DNA from: Streptomyces lanatus
GTDB taxonomy: Bacteria > Actinomycetota > Actinomycetes > Streptomycetales > Streptomycetaceae
Assembly (NCBI RefSeq): GCF_014655715.1
Contig: NZ_BNBM01000002.1
Coordinates: 744,001-808,000 of the forward strand
DNA: 64,000 nt
Reading direction: 5' to 3'
Shown here: one piece after another, positions 15,876 through 24,924 of the stretch
How the letters are laid out: every line of letters begins with the position of its first letter
How positions within the stretch are numbered: the stretch's first letter is position 1
The notes under the pieces: generated by a model
What the model was told of the DNA's origin: nothing
Seen by the model: the letters and a program-made list of their open reading frames with translations, nothing else
The model's database searches: none
Translations under genes and position numbers: made by a program

Positions 15876-18119
15876 TCAGGAGCCCGCGAGCCGGAAGTCG
15901 AGTGCCGTGCAGCGCCGGCCCGCCGACACCGTGCGCACCGCCTGGCCGATCGCCTTGCGCGACCCCACGAGGACGACCAACCGTTTGGCGCGGGTGACCG
16001 CCGTATAGAGCAGATTCCGCTGGAGCATCATCCATGCTCCGGTGGTGACGGGGATCACCACCGCGGGATATTCACTGCCCTGTGAACGGTGGATGGTCAC
16101 CGCGTACGCATGCGCCAACTCATCGAGTTCATCGAATTCGTACGGCACCTCCTCGTCCTCGTCCGTCAGCACCGTCAGGCGCTGGTCGACCGGGTCGAGC
16201 GAGGTCACCACGCCCACGGTGCCGTTGAAGACGCCGTTCTCGCCCTTCTCGTAATTGTTGCGAATCTGGGTGACCTTGTCCCCGACGCGGAAGACCCGGC
16301 CGCCGAACCGCTTCTCCGCCAGATCCGGGCGCCCCGGTGTGATGGCCTGCTGCAGCAGGCCGTTGAGCGTCCCGGCGCCGGCCGGTCCTCGGTGCATGGG
16401 TGCCAGGACCTGGACGTCCCGGCGTGGGTCGAGCCCGAATTTGGCCGGAATCCGACGGGCCGCGACATCCACGGTGAGCCGCCCGGCCTCCTCGGTGTCG
16501 TCCTCCACGAAGAGAAAGAAGTCCTTCATTCCGTCCGTGGCCGGATGCTGCCCGGCGTTGATCCGGTGCGCGTTGGTCACCACACCGGACTGCTGGGCCT
16601 GCCGGAACACGCGCGTGAGGCGGACTGCGGGGATGGGCCCGCCCTCGGCGAGCAGGTCCCGCAGGACCTCCCCCGCACCGACGCTCGGCAACTGGTCCAC
16701 GTCCCCCACGAAGAGCAGATGCGCCCCCGGCGGTACGGCCTTCACCAGCTTGTTGGCCAGCAGCAGATCCAGCATCGATGCCTCGTCGACCACCACCAGG
16801 TCGGCCTGGAGGGGGCGGTCCTTGTCGTACGCCGCGTCCCCGCCGGGCTTGAGCTCCAGCAGACGGTGCACGGTAGACGCCTCGGCGCCGGTCAGCTCGG
16901 CGAGGCGCTTGGCGGCACGCCCGGTGGGGGCGGCGAGGACGACACGCGCCTTCTTGGCCCGCGCCAACTCGACGATCGACCGCACCGTGAAGGACTTGCC
17001 GCAGCCAGGGCCGCCGGTCAGCACGGCGACCTTCTTCGTCAGGGCCAGCTTGACGGCGGCCTCCTGCTCGGGGGCGAGCTCCACGCCCGTACGGCCCTTC
17101 AGCCAGCCCAGCGCCCTGTCCCAGGCGACGTCATGGAACCCCGGCATCCGGTCCTCGTCGGTGCGCAGCAGCCGCAACAGCTGGGCGGAGAGGGAGAGTT
17201 CGGCGCGATGGAAGGGGACGAGATACACGGCCGTGACGGAGCCGCCGTCAGGGCCGGGAACCTTCTCCCGTACGACACCTGGATCGCCGCCGTCCTCGGG
17301 AACCTCCGCCAGCTCGGCGAGACACTCGATGACGAGCCCGGTGTCGACCTGGAGGAGCTTGACCGCGTCGGCGATCAACTGCTCCTCGGGGAGATAGCAG
17401 TTGCCCTGGTCGGTGGCCTGCGACAGCGCGTACTGCAACCCCGCCTTCACCCGCTCCGGGCTGTCGTGCGGAATGCCCACGCTCTGGGCGATCTTGTCGG
17501 CGGTGAGAAAGCCGATGCCCCAGACGTCGGCGGCGAGGCGGTACGGCTGGTTCTTCACCACGGAGATCGAGGCGTCGCCGTACTTCTTGTAGATCCGCAC
17601 GGCGATCGACGTGGACACCTCGACGGTCTGCAGGAAGAGCATGACCTCCTTGATCGCCTTCTGCTCCTCCCAGGCGTCGGCGATCTTCTTGGTCCGCTTC
17701 GGCCCGAGCCCCGGGACCTCGATCAGCCGCTTCGGCTCCTCCTCGATGATCGTCAAGGTGTCCAGCCCGAAGTGCTGGGTGATCCGGTCGGCGAAGACCG
17801 GGCCGATGCCCTTGACCAGTCCCGAGCCGAGGTAGCGGCGGATGCCCTGGACGGTGGCCGGCAGGACGGTCGTGTAGTTCTCCACGGTGAACTGCTTGCC
17901 GTACTGCGGGTGGGAGCCCCAACGCCCCTCCATCCGCAGCGACTCACCGACCTGGGCCCCGAGCAGCGCACCGACGACCGTGAGCAGATCGCCGCCGCCT
18001 CTTCCGGTGTCGACCCGCGCGACCGTGTAGCCGTTCTCCTCGTTGGCGTAGGTGATCCGCTCCAGGACGCCTTCGAGCACGGCGAACCGCCGCTCGCCGC
18101 TCCCCGTCTGATTGGACAT
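15876..18119 (-). CDS. recD2: RecD2-type DNA helicase (SF1B, RecD/TraA)
   Basis: A 747-residue ATP-dependent 5'-3' helicase of the RecD2 class, which acts without RecBC. The N-terminal part has an OB-like domain and tandem helix-hairpin-helix elements: LGSGLVKGIGPVFADRI, EVPGLGPKRTKKIADAW and VWGIGFLTADKIAQ. The motor core has Walker A GGPGCGKSFTVR near residue 372, Walker B LVVVDEASMLD near 443, motif III GDVDQLPSVGAG, VFRQAQQSG, the UvrD-like AYAVTIHRSQGSEYP, and YTAVTRAKRLVVLVG. Start is the ATG at 18119. Likely role in DNA repair or fork rescue, by family. Confidence 0.93.
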   Translation of the reverse strand: MSNQTGSGERRFAVLEGVLERITYANEENGYTVARVDTGRGGGDLLTVVGALLGAQVGESLRMEGRWGSHPQYGKQFTVENYTTVLPATVQGIRRYLGSGLVKGIGPVFADRITQHFGLDTLTIIEEEPKRLIEVPGLGPKRTKKIADAWEEQKAIKEVMLFLQTVEVSTSIAVRIYKKYGDASISVVKNQPYRLAADVWGIGFLTADKIAQSVGIPHDSPERVKAGLQYALSQATDQGNCYLPEEQLIADAVKLLQVDTGLVIECLAELAEVPEDGGDPGVVREKVPGPDGGSVTAVYLVPFHRAELSLSAQLLRLLRTDEDRMPGFHDVAWDRALGWLKGRTGVELAPEQEAAVKLALTKKVAVLTGGPGCGKSFTVRSIVELARAKKARVVLAAPTGRAAKRLAELTGAEASTVHRLLELKPGGDAAYDKDRPLQADLVVVDEASMLDLLLANKLVKAVPPGAHLLFVGDVDQLPSVGAGEVLRDLLAEGGPIPAVRLTRVFRQAQQSGVVTNAHRINAGQHPATDGMKDFFLFVEDDTEEAGRLTVDVAARRIPAKFGLDPRRDVQVLAPMHRGPAGAGTLNGLLQQAITPGRPDLAEKRFGGRVFRVGDKVTQIRNNYEKGENGVFNGTVGVVTSLDPVDQRLTVLTDEDEEVPYEFDELDELAHAYAVTIHRSQGSEYPAVVIPVTTGAWMMLQRNLLYTAVTRAKRLVVLVGSRKAIGQAVRTVSAGRRCTALDFRLAGS

Positions 18120-18198
18120 GATCCGACGCTACCGGTCGGGTCCGACAACGCGGGCGGCCCGTGGACAAGGCAGCGGCAAGGGGCAGCGGCCCGTGCTC

Positions 18199-18564
18199 TC
18201 ACCCGGCCTGCGACTTCACGTGGTCGACCACCGCCTGGAAGTCGTCGGACGGTGAGAACTCCACGAACTCGCAGTCCTCCAGGGCCACCGGGACATGGCC
18301 CGGACCCCAGTAGTAGGCCTGGCCCGCTTCGTAGTACTCCTCGCCCCGCGGCGTCAGCATCCGCAGCCGGCCCTTCAGCAGATAGCCCCAGTGCGGGCAG
18401 GGACAGGCATCGCCCTCCAGGCCCTTGAGGGCGGGACCCATGTCCGTGCCCTCCGGCAGGCTGATGTAGCCGACGGACATACCGCCGCCGATGGGCCGGG
18501 TGCGGACCTCCACGCCGTCGCCGCCGAGGGTGACGGGTACCTCGTCGCGCGTCAACGCTGTCAT
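18199..18564 (-). CDS. Cupin-domain protein
   Basis: A 121-residue single-domain cupin. The HWGYLLKGRLRML segment and the later AGQAYYWGPGHVPVALEDCEFVEFSP segment look like the two conserved beta-barrel motifs, with few metal ligands left; a CPCPHW motif precedes the barrel. The ATG at 18564 has GGAGGAG. It is divergent from lacI. Enzymatic or sensing role unknown. Confidence 0.75.
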   Translation of the reverse strand: MTALTRDEVPVTLGGDGVEVRTRPIGGGMSVGYISLPEGTDMGPALKGLEGDACPCPHWGYLLKGRLRMLTPRGEEYYEAGQAYYWGPGHVPVALEDCEFVEFSPSDDFQAVVDHVKSQAG

Positions 18565-18685
18565 GGCTCCTCCACTCCGGACCCCCGTAGGGGCCCTGGT
18601 GAGATGACCCCTGCCTCTTCAGCGTCCACCGCTCCGGAGTGCGTCGCGACATCACGATCCGGTCTCGAGATCTGGTTGAGGGCTT

Positions 18686-18743
18686 GATTAATCGGGATGT
18701 AATCGATTCCAATCCTTCGTGCAGGTCGATGTAATCGATTCCA
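18686..18743. promoter_or_regulatory. Tandem LacI-family operators upstream of the ribose-type operon
   Basis: GATGTAATCGATTCCA occurs twice as an exact direct repeat at 18696-18711 and 18728-18743, each centred on the palindrome AATCGATT; spacing is 32 bp, about three helical turns. A related GATTAATC palindrome stands at 18686-18693. The last copy ends 27 nt before the lacI ATG, so autoregulation of the whole operon by its first gene is likely. Confidence 0.8.
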
Positions 18744-18770
18744 TGAGTTCCACGAGGAGGTGGAGCGACG

Positions 18771-19808
18771 ATGGCGAGCATCAAGGACGTCGCTGCCGAG
18801 GCGGGGGTTTCCGTCGCCACGGTCTCGCGGGTCCTGAACGACCATCCGTCGGTCAGCGCCGAGGCACGCACGCGCGTGCTGGCCGCCGTCCAGACCCTGG
18901 GCTACCGCCCGAACGCCGTCGCCCGCTCCCTGCGCACGGACCAGACCCACACCCTCGGCCTGGTCATCAGCGACGTGATGAACCCCTACTTCACCGAGCT
19001 GGCCCGCTCCGTCGAGGAGGAGGCCCGCGCGCTCGGCTACAGCGTCATCATCGGCAACGCCGACGAGCGGCCCGACCTCCAGGACCACCACGTACGGAAC
19101 CTGCTGGACCGCCGTATCGACGGCCTCCTCGTCTCCCCCACCGACGGCGGCTCCCCGCTGATGCTGGACGCGGTCCGCGCGGGGACGCCGATGGTGTTCG
19201 TGGACCGGTGGATCCCGGGCGTCGACGTGCCGGTCGTGCGGACGGACGGGCGGGCCGCCGTGCGGGACCTCGTGGCGCATCTGCACGAACTCGGGCACCG
19301 TCGGCTCGCGATCATCGCGGGCCCGGCGGCGACCACCACCGGACGGGAACGCGTCGAGGCCTTCCGGGAGGCGCTCGGCGAGTACGGGCTCGAACTCCCC
19401 GACGCCTACATAGGGCAGGGCGACTTCCAGGCCGAGAGCGGCCGGCGGGTCACCGAGGGCTTCCTCGACCTGCCCGAGCCGCCCGAGGTCGTCTTCGCGG
19501 CCGACAACCTGATGGCGCTCGGCGCGCTGGACGCGGTACGCGCGCGTGGCCTGCGCGTCCCGGACGACCTCGCGCTGGCCGCGTTCGACGACATCCGCTG
19601 GTTCGTGCACACCGACCCGCCGGTCACCGCGATCGCCCAGCCGACGGGCGAGCTCGGCCGGGCCGCCGTACGGGCCCTGGTGGACCGTATCGAGGGCCGG
19701 CCCGGTGAGTCCGTCACCCTGCCCGGGCGGCTCGTCGTACGCCGTTCCTGCGGCGAGCCGCCCAACCCCCCGCAGTCCCCCACCCCAGTGCAAAGGAGCA
19801 CGTCGTGA
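18771..19808 (+). CDS. LacI-family transcriptional regulator of the ribose-type operon
   Basis: A 345-residue repressor. The N-terminal LacI helix-turn-helix reads IKDVAAEAGVSVATVSRVLN and the hinge helix lies near residue 50 (NAVARSLRTDQTHTLGLVI). Residues about 60-330 form a periplasmic-binding-protein fold for the sugar effector, with VVFAADNLMALGAL and LALAAFDDIRWF as usual landmarks. The ATG at 18771 has GAGGAGGTGGAG. Its stop overlaps the GTG of the ABC ATPase gene, so it is the first gene of the operon it probably controls through the AATCGATT operators. Confidence 0.9.
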   Translation: MASIKDVAAEAGVSVATVSRVLNDHPSVSAEARTRVLAAVQTLGYRPNAVARSLRTDQTHTLGLVISDVMNPYFTELARSVEEEARALGYSVIIGNADERPDLQDHHVRNLLDRRIDGLLVSPTDGGSPLMLDAVRAGTPMVFVDRWIPGVDVPVVRTDGRAAVRDLVAHLHELGHRRLAIIAGPAATTTGRERVEAFREALGEYGLELPDAYIGQGDFQAESGRRVTEGFLDLPEPPEVVFAADNLMALGALDAVRARGLRVPDDLALAAFDDIRWFVHTDPPVTAIAQPTGELGRAAVRALVDRIEGRPGESVTLPGRLVVRRSCGEPPNPPQSPTPVQRSTS

Positions 19809-21337
19809 GCAACCCGGACGAGTTGCTGCGCATCGAGGGCATCCGGAAGACCTTCCCCGGCGTGATCGCGCTGGACGGTGTCGACTTCGATCTGCGCCGC
19901 GGGGAGGTGCACGTCCTCCTCGGTGAGAACGGCGCCGGAAAGAGCACCCTCATCAAGATGCTCTCCGGTGCCTATACGCCCGACGCCGGGCGGATCCTGG
20001 TCGGCGGCGAGGAGACGCGCATCCACGGTGCGCAGGACTCCGAGCGGCTCGGGATCGCCACCATCTACCAGGAGTTCAATCTCGTGCCCGACCTCACGGT
20101 CGCCGAGAACATCTTCCTGGGCCGCCAGCCGCGCCGCTTCGGCATGATCGACCGGAAGCGGATGGAGGCCGACGCCGAGGTCCTGCTGAAGCGGGTCGGC
20201 GTGAACGTGTCGCCACGTGCGCGTGTGCGTGAACTCGGCATCGCGCGCCTGCAGATGGTCGAGATCGCGAAAGCGCTGAGCCTGGACGCGCGTGTGCTGA
20301 TCATGGACGAGCCGACCGCCGTGCTCACCTCCGAGGAGGTCGACAAGCTCTTCGCGATCGTGCGCACGCTGCGCGAGGACGGCGTCGGGGTCGTGTTCAT
20401 CACGCATCACCTGGAGGAGATCGCCGCCCTCGGCGACCGGGTGACGGTGATCCGGGACGGCAGGAGCGTCGGGCAGGTCCCCGCCGCCACGCCCGAGGAC
20501 GAGCTCGTACGGCTCATGGTGGGCCGCTCGATCGAGCAGCAGTACCCGCGTGAACGGGCCGACCAAGGCGCCGCGTTGCTCACCGTCGAGGGGCTGACCC
20601 GCGACGGCGTCTTCCATGACGTCAGCTTCCAGGTGCACGCCGGTGAGGTGGTCGGCATCGCCGGGCTCGTCGGCGCCGGACGCACCGAGGTGGTGCGGGC
20701 GGTGTTCGGGGCGGACCCGTACGACAAGGGCGCCGTCAAGGTGGCCGGTGCGGCCCTGAGGAGGCATGACGTGGGCGCCGCCATGGCGGCCGGCATCGGA
20801 CTGATCCCGGAGGACCGCAAGGGCCAGGGCCTGGTGCTCGACCAGTCCGTGGAGGAGAACCTCGGCCTGGTGACCATGCGGGCCGCCACGCGCGCGGGGC
20901 TCGTCGACCTCAGGGGCCAGCGGGAGGCCGCCGCGAGGATCGCGGACCGGCTGGGCGTGCGGATGGCCGGGCTCGGCCAGCATGTGCGCACCCTGTCCGG
21001 CGGCAACCAGCAGAAGGTCGTCATCGGCAAGTGGCTGCTCGCGGACACCAAGGTGCTGATCCTCGACGAGCCCACGCGCGGCATCGACGTCGGCGCCAAG
21101 GTCGAGATCTACGAGCTGATCAATGACCTCACCGCCGCCGGCGCGGCCGTACTGATGATCTCCAGCGATCTGCCGGAGGTGCTCGGCATGAGCGACCGCG
21201 TCCTGGTGATGGCCCAGGGCCGTATCGCGGGCGAGCTCTCCGCCGACGAGGCCACCCAGGACTCCGTGATGGCACTCGCCGTCAGCAACCCCACCACTGA
21301 CCTCAAGACCGGCAAGGAGGCCGCTCGTGGCCACTGA
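19805..21337 (+). CDS. rbsA: Sugar ABC transporter ATP-binding protein (RbsA-like, two ATPase domains)
   Basis: A 510-residue double-ATPase subunit of the carbohydrate uptake CUT2 class. Domain 1 has Walker A GENGAGKSTLIK and Walker B VLIMDEPTAVLT. Domain 2 has a degenerate Walker A (GLVGAGRTEVVR), the signature LSGGNQQKVVIGKWLL and LILDEPTRGIDVG. Such asymmetry is normal for RbsA/MglA. The GTG start overlaps the lacI stop. The next gene (permease plus binding protein) starts 11 nt inside its end, so translation is coupled. Ribose is likely from the rbsK and rbsD neighbours; another pentose is possible. Confidence 0.9.
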   Translation: MSNPDELLRIEGIRKTFPGVIALDGVDFDLRRGEVHVLLGENGAGKSTLIKMLSGAYTPDAGRILVGGEETRIHGAQDSERLGIATIYQEFNLVPDLTVAENIFLGRQPRRFGMIDRKRMEADAEVLLKRVGVNVSPRARVRELGIARLQMVEIAKALSLDARVLIMDEPTAVLTSEEVDKLFAIVRTLREDGVGVVFITHHLEEIAALGDRVTVIRDGRSVGQVPAATPEDELVRLMVGRSIEQQYPRERADQGAALLTVEGLTRDGVFHDVSFQVHAGEVVGIAGLVGAGRTEVVRAVFGADPYDKGAVKVAGAALRRHDVGAAMAAGIGLIPEDRKGQGLVLDQSVEENLGLVTMRAATRAGLVDLRGQREAAARIADRLGVRMAGLGQHVRTLSGGNQQKVVIGKWLLADTKVLILDEPTRGIDVGAKVEIYELINDLTAAGAAVLMISSDLPEVLGMSDRVLVMAQGRIAGELSADEATQDSVMALAVSNPTTDLKTGKEAARGH

Positions 21338-23282
21338 CACGCTCAAGAGCACGCCGGGCGCCGGTGGCGCCACCCGCGGCCTGCGCCGCCTGCTCCTGGA
21401 GAACGGCGCGCTCACCGCGCTGATCGTCCTCGTCATCGCCATGTCGGCGCTGTCGGGGGACTTCCTGACCACCGACAACCTGCTCAACGTCGGCGTCCAG
21501 GCGGCCGTGACCGCCGTCCTCGCCTTCGGCGTCACCTTCGTCATCGTCTCGGCGGGCATCGACCTGTCGGTCGGCTCGGTGGCGGCCCTGTCGGCCACGG
21601 TCCTGGCGTGGAGCGCCACGCAGCACGGGGTGCCGGTCGTCATAGCGGTGCTGCTGGCCGTCGCGACCGGCATCGCGGCCGGACTCGTCAACGGCTTCCT
21701 CATCGCGTACGGCAAACTGCCGCCGTTCATCGCGACGCTCGCCATGCTCTCGGTGGCCCGCGGTCTGTCGCTGGTGATCTCCGAGGGCTCCCCGATCCCC
21801 TTCCCCGACTCCGTCTCGCACCTCGGTGACACGCTCGGCGGCTGGCTGCCGGTGCCGGTCCTGGTGATGATCGTGATGGGTCTGATCGCCGCGTTCGTGC
21901 TCGGCCGGACCTACATCGGCCGCTCGATGTACGCGATCGGCGGCAACGAGGAGGCCGCGCGCCTGTCCGGGCTGCGAGTGAAGAAGCAGAAGCTCGCCAT
22001 CTACGCCCTGTCCGGCGTGTTCGCCGCCGTCGCGGGCATCGTGCTGGCCTCCCGGCTGTCCTCCGCTCAACCCCAGGCCGCCGACGGCTACGAGCTGGAC
22101 GCCATCGCCGCGGTCGTCATCGGCGGCGCGTCCCTGGCCGGTGGCACCGGCAAGGCGTCCGGCACCCTCATCGGCGCGCTGATCCTCGCGGTGCTGCGCA
22201 ACGGCCTGAACCTGCTGAACGTCTCCGCGTTCTGGCAGCAGGTCGTCATCGGCGTCGTGATCGCGCTGGCGGTCCTCTTCGACACGCTGCGCCGCAAGGC
22301 CGGCGCCACCCCGGTGGCCGCGGGCACGGGCGCGGGAGGCGGCAGGGGCAAGCAGGCGGGGACGTACGCGCTCGCGGCGGTCGTCACCGTGGCGATCGTC
22401 GGCGCGACCTCCTTCCTGCACAACGGCTCCTCCTCGTCGGCCGACCGGAAGATGGGGCTGTCGCTGTCGACCCTCAACAACCCATTCTTCGTGCAGATCC
22501 GGGCGGGCGCCCAGGCCGAGGCGAAGAAGCGGGGCGTGGACCTGACCGTCACCGACGCCCAGAACGACGCCTCGCAGCAGGCCAACCAGCTCCAGAACTT
22601 CACCAGTTCCGGCATCGGCGCGATCATCGTCAACCCGGTCGACTCGGACGCGGCGAGCAACTCCGTGAAGGCCGCCGACAAGGCCGACATCCCGGTGATC
22701 GCCGTCGACCGCGGCGTCAACAACGCGAAGACCGACGCCCTGGTCGCCTCCGACAACGTGGCCGGCGGTGAGCTCGCCGCCAAGTCGATCGCCGAGAAGC
22801 TCGGCGGCAAGGGCAAGATCGTGATCCTCCAGGGCCAGGCCGGCACCTCCGCCGCCCGTGAGCGCGCCCAGGGCTTCGCGAACGGGCTCAAGGCGTTCCC
22901 CGGCATCCAGGTCGTCGCCCAGCAGCCCGCCGACTTCGACCGCACCAAGGGCCTCGACGTGATGTCGAACCTGCTCCAGGCGCACCCGGACGTGCAGGGC
23001 GTCATCGCCGCCAACGACGAGATGGCGCTCGGCGCGATCAAGGCGCTGGGCTCCAAGGCCGGCAAGTCGGTCTCGGTGGTCGGCTTCGACGGCACGCCGG
23101 ACGGCCTGAAGGCGGTCGAGGGCGGCTCGCTGTACGCGTCCGTCGCCCAGCAGCCGACCCAGCTCGGCAGGATCGCCGTGGACAACGCCCTCCAGGCGCT
23201 CGACGGCGAGAAGGTCCAGCAGACGGTGAAGGTGCCGGTGAAGGTGGTCACGAAGGAGAACGTGGCGGGCTTCAGCGGCTGA
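21327..23282 (+). CDS. Fused ABC permease and sugar-binding protein (RbsC-RbsB fusion)
   Basis: A 651-residue single chain joining two proteins usually separate. Residues 1 to about 330 are a BPD_transp_2 permease with FGVTFVIVSAGIDLSVGS, YAIGGNEEAARLSGLRV and GGASLAGGTGKASG. After a glycine-rich linker, a hydrophobic helix near 349-366 crosses the membrane. Residues about 371-651 are a Peripla_BP_4 sugar-binding domain (MGLSLSTLNNPFFVQIRAG, NPVDSDAASNSV, AVDRGVNNAKTD, ANDEMALGAIKALG). The binding domain is thus tethered outside the cell rather than lipid-anchored. There is no separate signal peptide or lipobox. GTG start. Confidence 0.9.
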   Translation: MATDTLKSTPGAGGATRGLRRLLLENGALTALIVLVIAMSALSGDFLTTDNLLNVGVQAAVTAVLAFGVTFVIVSAGIDLSVGSVAALSATVLAWSATQHGVPVVIAVLLAVATGIAAGLVNGFLIAYGKLPPFIATLAMLSVARGLSLVISEGSPIPFPDSVSHLGDTLGGWLPVPVLVMIVMGLIAAFVLGRTYIGRSMYAIGGNEEAARLSGLRVKKQKLAIYALSGVFAAVAGIVLASRLSSAQPQAADGYELDAIAAVVIGGASLAGGTGKASGTLIGALILAVLRNGLNLLNVSAFWQQVVIGVVIALAVLFDTLRRKAGATPVAAGTGAGGGRGKQAGTYALAAVVTVAIVGATSFLHNGSSSSADRKMGLSLSTLNNPFFVQIRAGAQAEAKKRGVDLTVTDAQNDASQQANQLQNFTSSGIGAIIVNPVDSDAASNSVKAADKADIPVIAVDRGVNNAKTDALVASDNVAGGELAAKSIAEKLGGKGKIVILQGQAGTSAARERAQGFANGLKAFPGIQVVAQQPADFDRTKGLDVMSNLLQAHPDVQGVIAANDEMALGAIKALGSKAGKSVSVVGFDGTPDGLKAVEGGSLYASVAQQPTQLGRIAVDNALQALDGEKVQQTVKVPVKVVTKENVAGFSG

Positions 23283-23398
23283 CGTACGGCTCTACATCGG
23301 TGAACGGCGAACGGGCGGGCGGTCCTTGCAGGAGCATGGACCTGGGGGCGGCCGCCCGCCTGGACGCCACCACGGGGACCTATCAGGGGAGCGATCTC

Positions 23399-24301
23399 AT
23401 GTACGACTACGACCTTCTGGTCGTAGGGTCGGCCAACGCCGACCTGGTGATCGGTGTCGAGCGTCGGCCGGGGGCCGGCGAGACCGTGCTCGGCTCCGAT
23501 CTGGCCGTCCACCCGGGCGGCAAGGGCGCGAACCAGGCGGTCGCGGCCGCCCGGCTCGGTGCCCGTACGGCGCTGCTGGCCCGGGTCGGCGACGACGCGC
23601 ACGGCAGGCTGCTGCTCGACTCGCAGCGCGCCTCCGGCGTCGACACGGTGGGCGTCCTGGTCGGCGACGCGCCGACCGGCGTCGCGCTGATCACGGTGGA
23701 TCCGTCCGGGGACAACAGCATCGTCGTCTCGCCGGGCGCCAACGCCAGGCTCGCCCCGGGCGACGTACGGGCCGCCGCGAGCCTCTTCCAGGCGTCGCGC
23801 GTGGTGTCGGCGCAGCTGGAGATCCCGCTGGAGACGGTCGTGGAGACGGTGCGGAATCTGGCGGAGGACAGCCGTTTCGTCCTCAATCCCTCTCCGCCCC
23901 TGCCGCTGCCGACCGAGGTGCTGGCGGCCTGCGACCCGCTGATCGTGAACGAGCACGAGGCGAAGGTGATCCTCGGGGACTCGGCGGTGGGTGACACCCC
24001 CGAGGACTGGGCGCGGATCCTGCTGGCCAAGGGCCCCCGCTCGGTTGTCGTGACCCTCGGCGCCGAGGGCGCCCTGGTCGCCTCGGCGGAGGGCGTCACG
24101 CGCGTGGCGGCCGTGAAGGTGGACGCGGTGGACACCACGGGCGCGGGTGACGCGTTCACGGCGGCGCTGGCGTGGCGGCTCGGGACGGGTGCGTCCCTGG
24201 CCCAGGCGGCGGCGTACGCGGCCCGGGTCGGCGCGGTGGCCGTCACACGGGAGGGCGCCCAGGTGTCCTTCCCGACCGCGGCGGAGGTCGAGGCCCTGTG
24301 A
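23399..24301 (+). CDS. rbsK: Ribokinase (PfkB family)
   Basis: A 300-residue kinase making ribose-5-phosphate from ribose and ATP. It shows the N-terminal SANADLVIGVERRPGAGE, the PfkB signature GGKGANQAVAAARLG, and the C-terminal VDTTGAGDAFTAALAW with the catalytic Asp. The potassium/ATP region includes NEHEAKVILG. The ATG at 23399 has GGGGAG. It ends in a GTGA overlap with rbsD. Context of LacI, CUT2 transporter and pyranase supports ribose. Confidence 0.92.
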   Translation: MYDYDLLVVGSANADLVIGVERRPGAGETVLGSDLAVHPGGKGANQAVAAARLGARTALLARVGDDAHGRLLLDSQRASGVDTVGVLVGDAPTGVALITVDPSGDNSIVVSPGANARLAPGDVRAAASLFQASRVVSAQLEIPLETVVETVRNLAEDSRFVLNPSPPLPLPTEVLAACDPLIVNEHEAKVILGDSAVGDTPEDWARILLAKGPRSVVVTLGAEGALVASAEGVTRVAAVKVDAVDTTGAGDAFTAALAWRLGTGASLAQAAAYAARVGAVAVTREGAQVSFPTAAEVEAL

Positions 24302-24687
24302 AGCGTGCCGGAATCCTGAACCGCCATCTCTCCGGCGCACTCGCCGAACTCGGTCACGGCGACGGTGTGCTGGTGTGCGACGCGGGGATGCCGATACCCG
24401 ACGGTCCCCGGGTCGTGGACCTGGCGTTCCGCGCCGGGGTGCCGTCGTTCGCCGTCGTACTGGACGGTCTGCTGGCCGAGCTGGTGATCGAGGGCGCGAC
24501 GGCGGCCAAGGAGATCCATGACGCCAATCCGGCGGCGGCCGCGCTGCTCACGGGCGAGTTCCCCGATCTGGAGCTGGTCCCGCACGAGCGGCTCAAGGAG
24601 CTGTCGGCCGGGGCCCGGCTGATCGTCCGGACCGGCGAGGCACGGCCGTACGCGAATGTGCTGCTGCGCTGCGGCGTGTTCTTCTGA
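24298..24687 (+). CDS. rbsD: D-ribose pyranase
   Basis: A 129-residue RbsD/FucU-family mutarotase that interconverts pyranose and furanose ribose so that rbsK can act. It begins VKRAGILNRHLSGALAELGHGDGVLV with the catalytic His in the RHLSG region, followed by DAGMPIPDGP. The C-terminus ends RTGEARPYANVLLRCGVFF, the conserved RbsD tail. GTG start overlaps the rbsK stop. Last gene before a terminator. Confidence 0.92.
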   Translation: MKRAGILNRHLSGALAELGHGDGVLVCDAGMPIPDGPRVVDLAFRAGVPSFAVVLDGLLAELVIEGATAAKEIHDANPAAAALLTGEFPDLELVPHERLKELSAGARLIVRTGEARPYANVLLRCGVFF

Positions 24688-24713
24688 CCGAAGGCGCGGT
24701 CCTGCGGACATTT

Positions 24714-24750
24714 CGAGGGGCCCGGCCGGCCGGCCGAGCCCCTCGGGGTT
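24714..24750 (+). terminator. Terminator of the ribose-type operon
   Basis: CGAGGGGC at 24714-24721 pairs with GCCCCTCG at 24738-24745 around a GGCC-rich loop, followed by GGGGTTTTCCCC. It stands 27 nt after the rbsD stop. Confidence 0.8.
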
Positions 24751-24924
24751 TTCCCCTCCCGTCAGAACCCCCGCGATCCCCCCAGATCCCCCTCCAAGAG
24801 TCCTGACATCAAGTACGACCGGCGAGGTGGGGGAAGGGTTGTACGGCCTCCGCAAGATTTTTTCGGCACCACCCCGCCTCGCCCCCGAAGTGCCGCGCGA
24901 CCGGGTCGGACGTAGCGTTTAGTC

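Noticed and set aside
16089..18428. 779-residue frame opposite recD2
   Set aside because: Shadow of the helicase gene; translation is low-complexity and has no motif, while the minus frame has every helicase motif.
21327..23282. Permease-binding protein fusion as a sequencing error
   Set aside because: No stop or frame change occurs in the linker region and an extra membrane helix suits an outside binding domain; still worth a read-level check.
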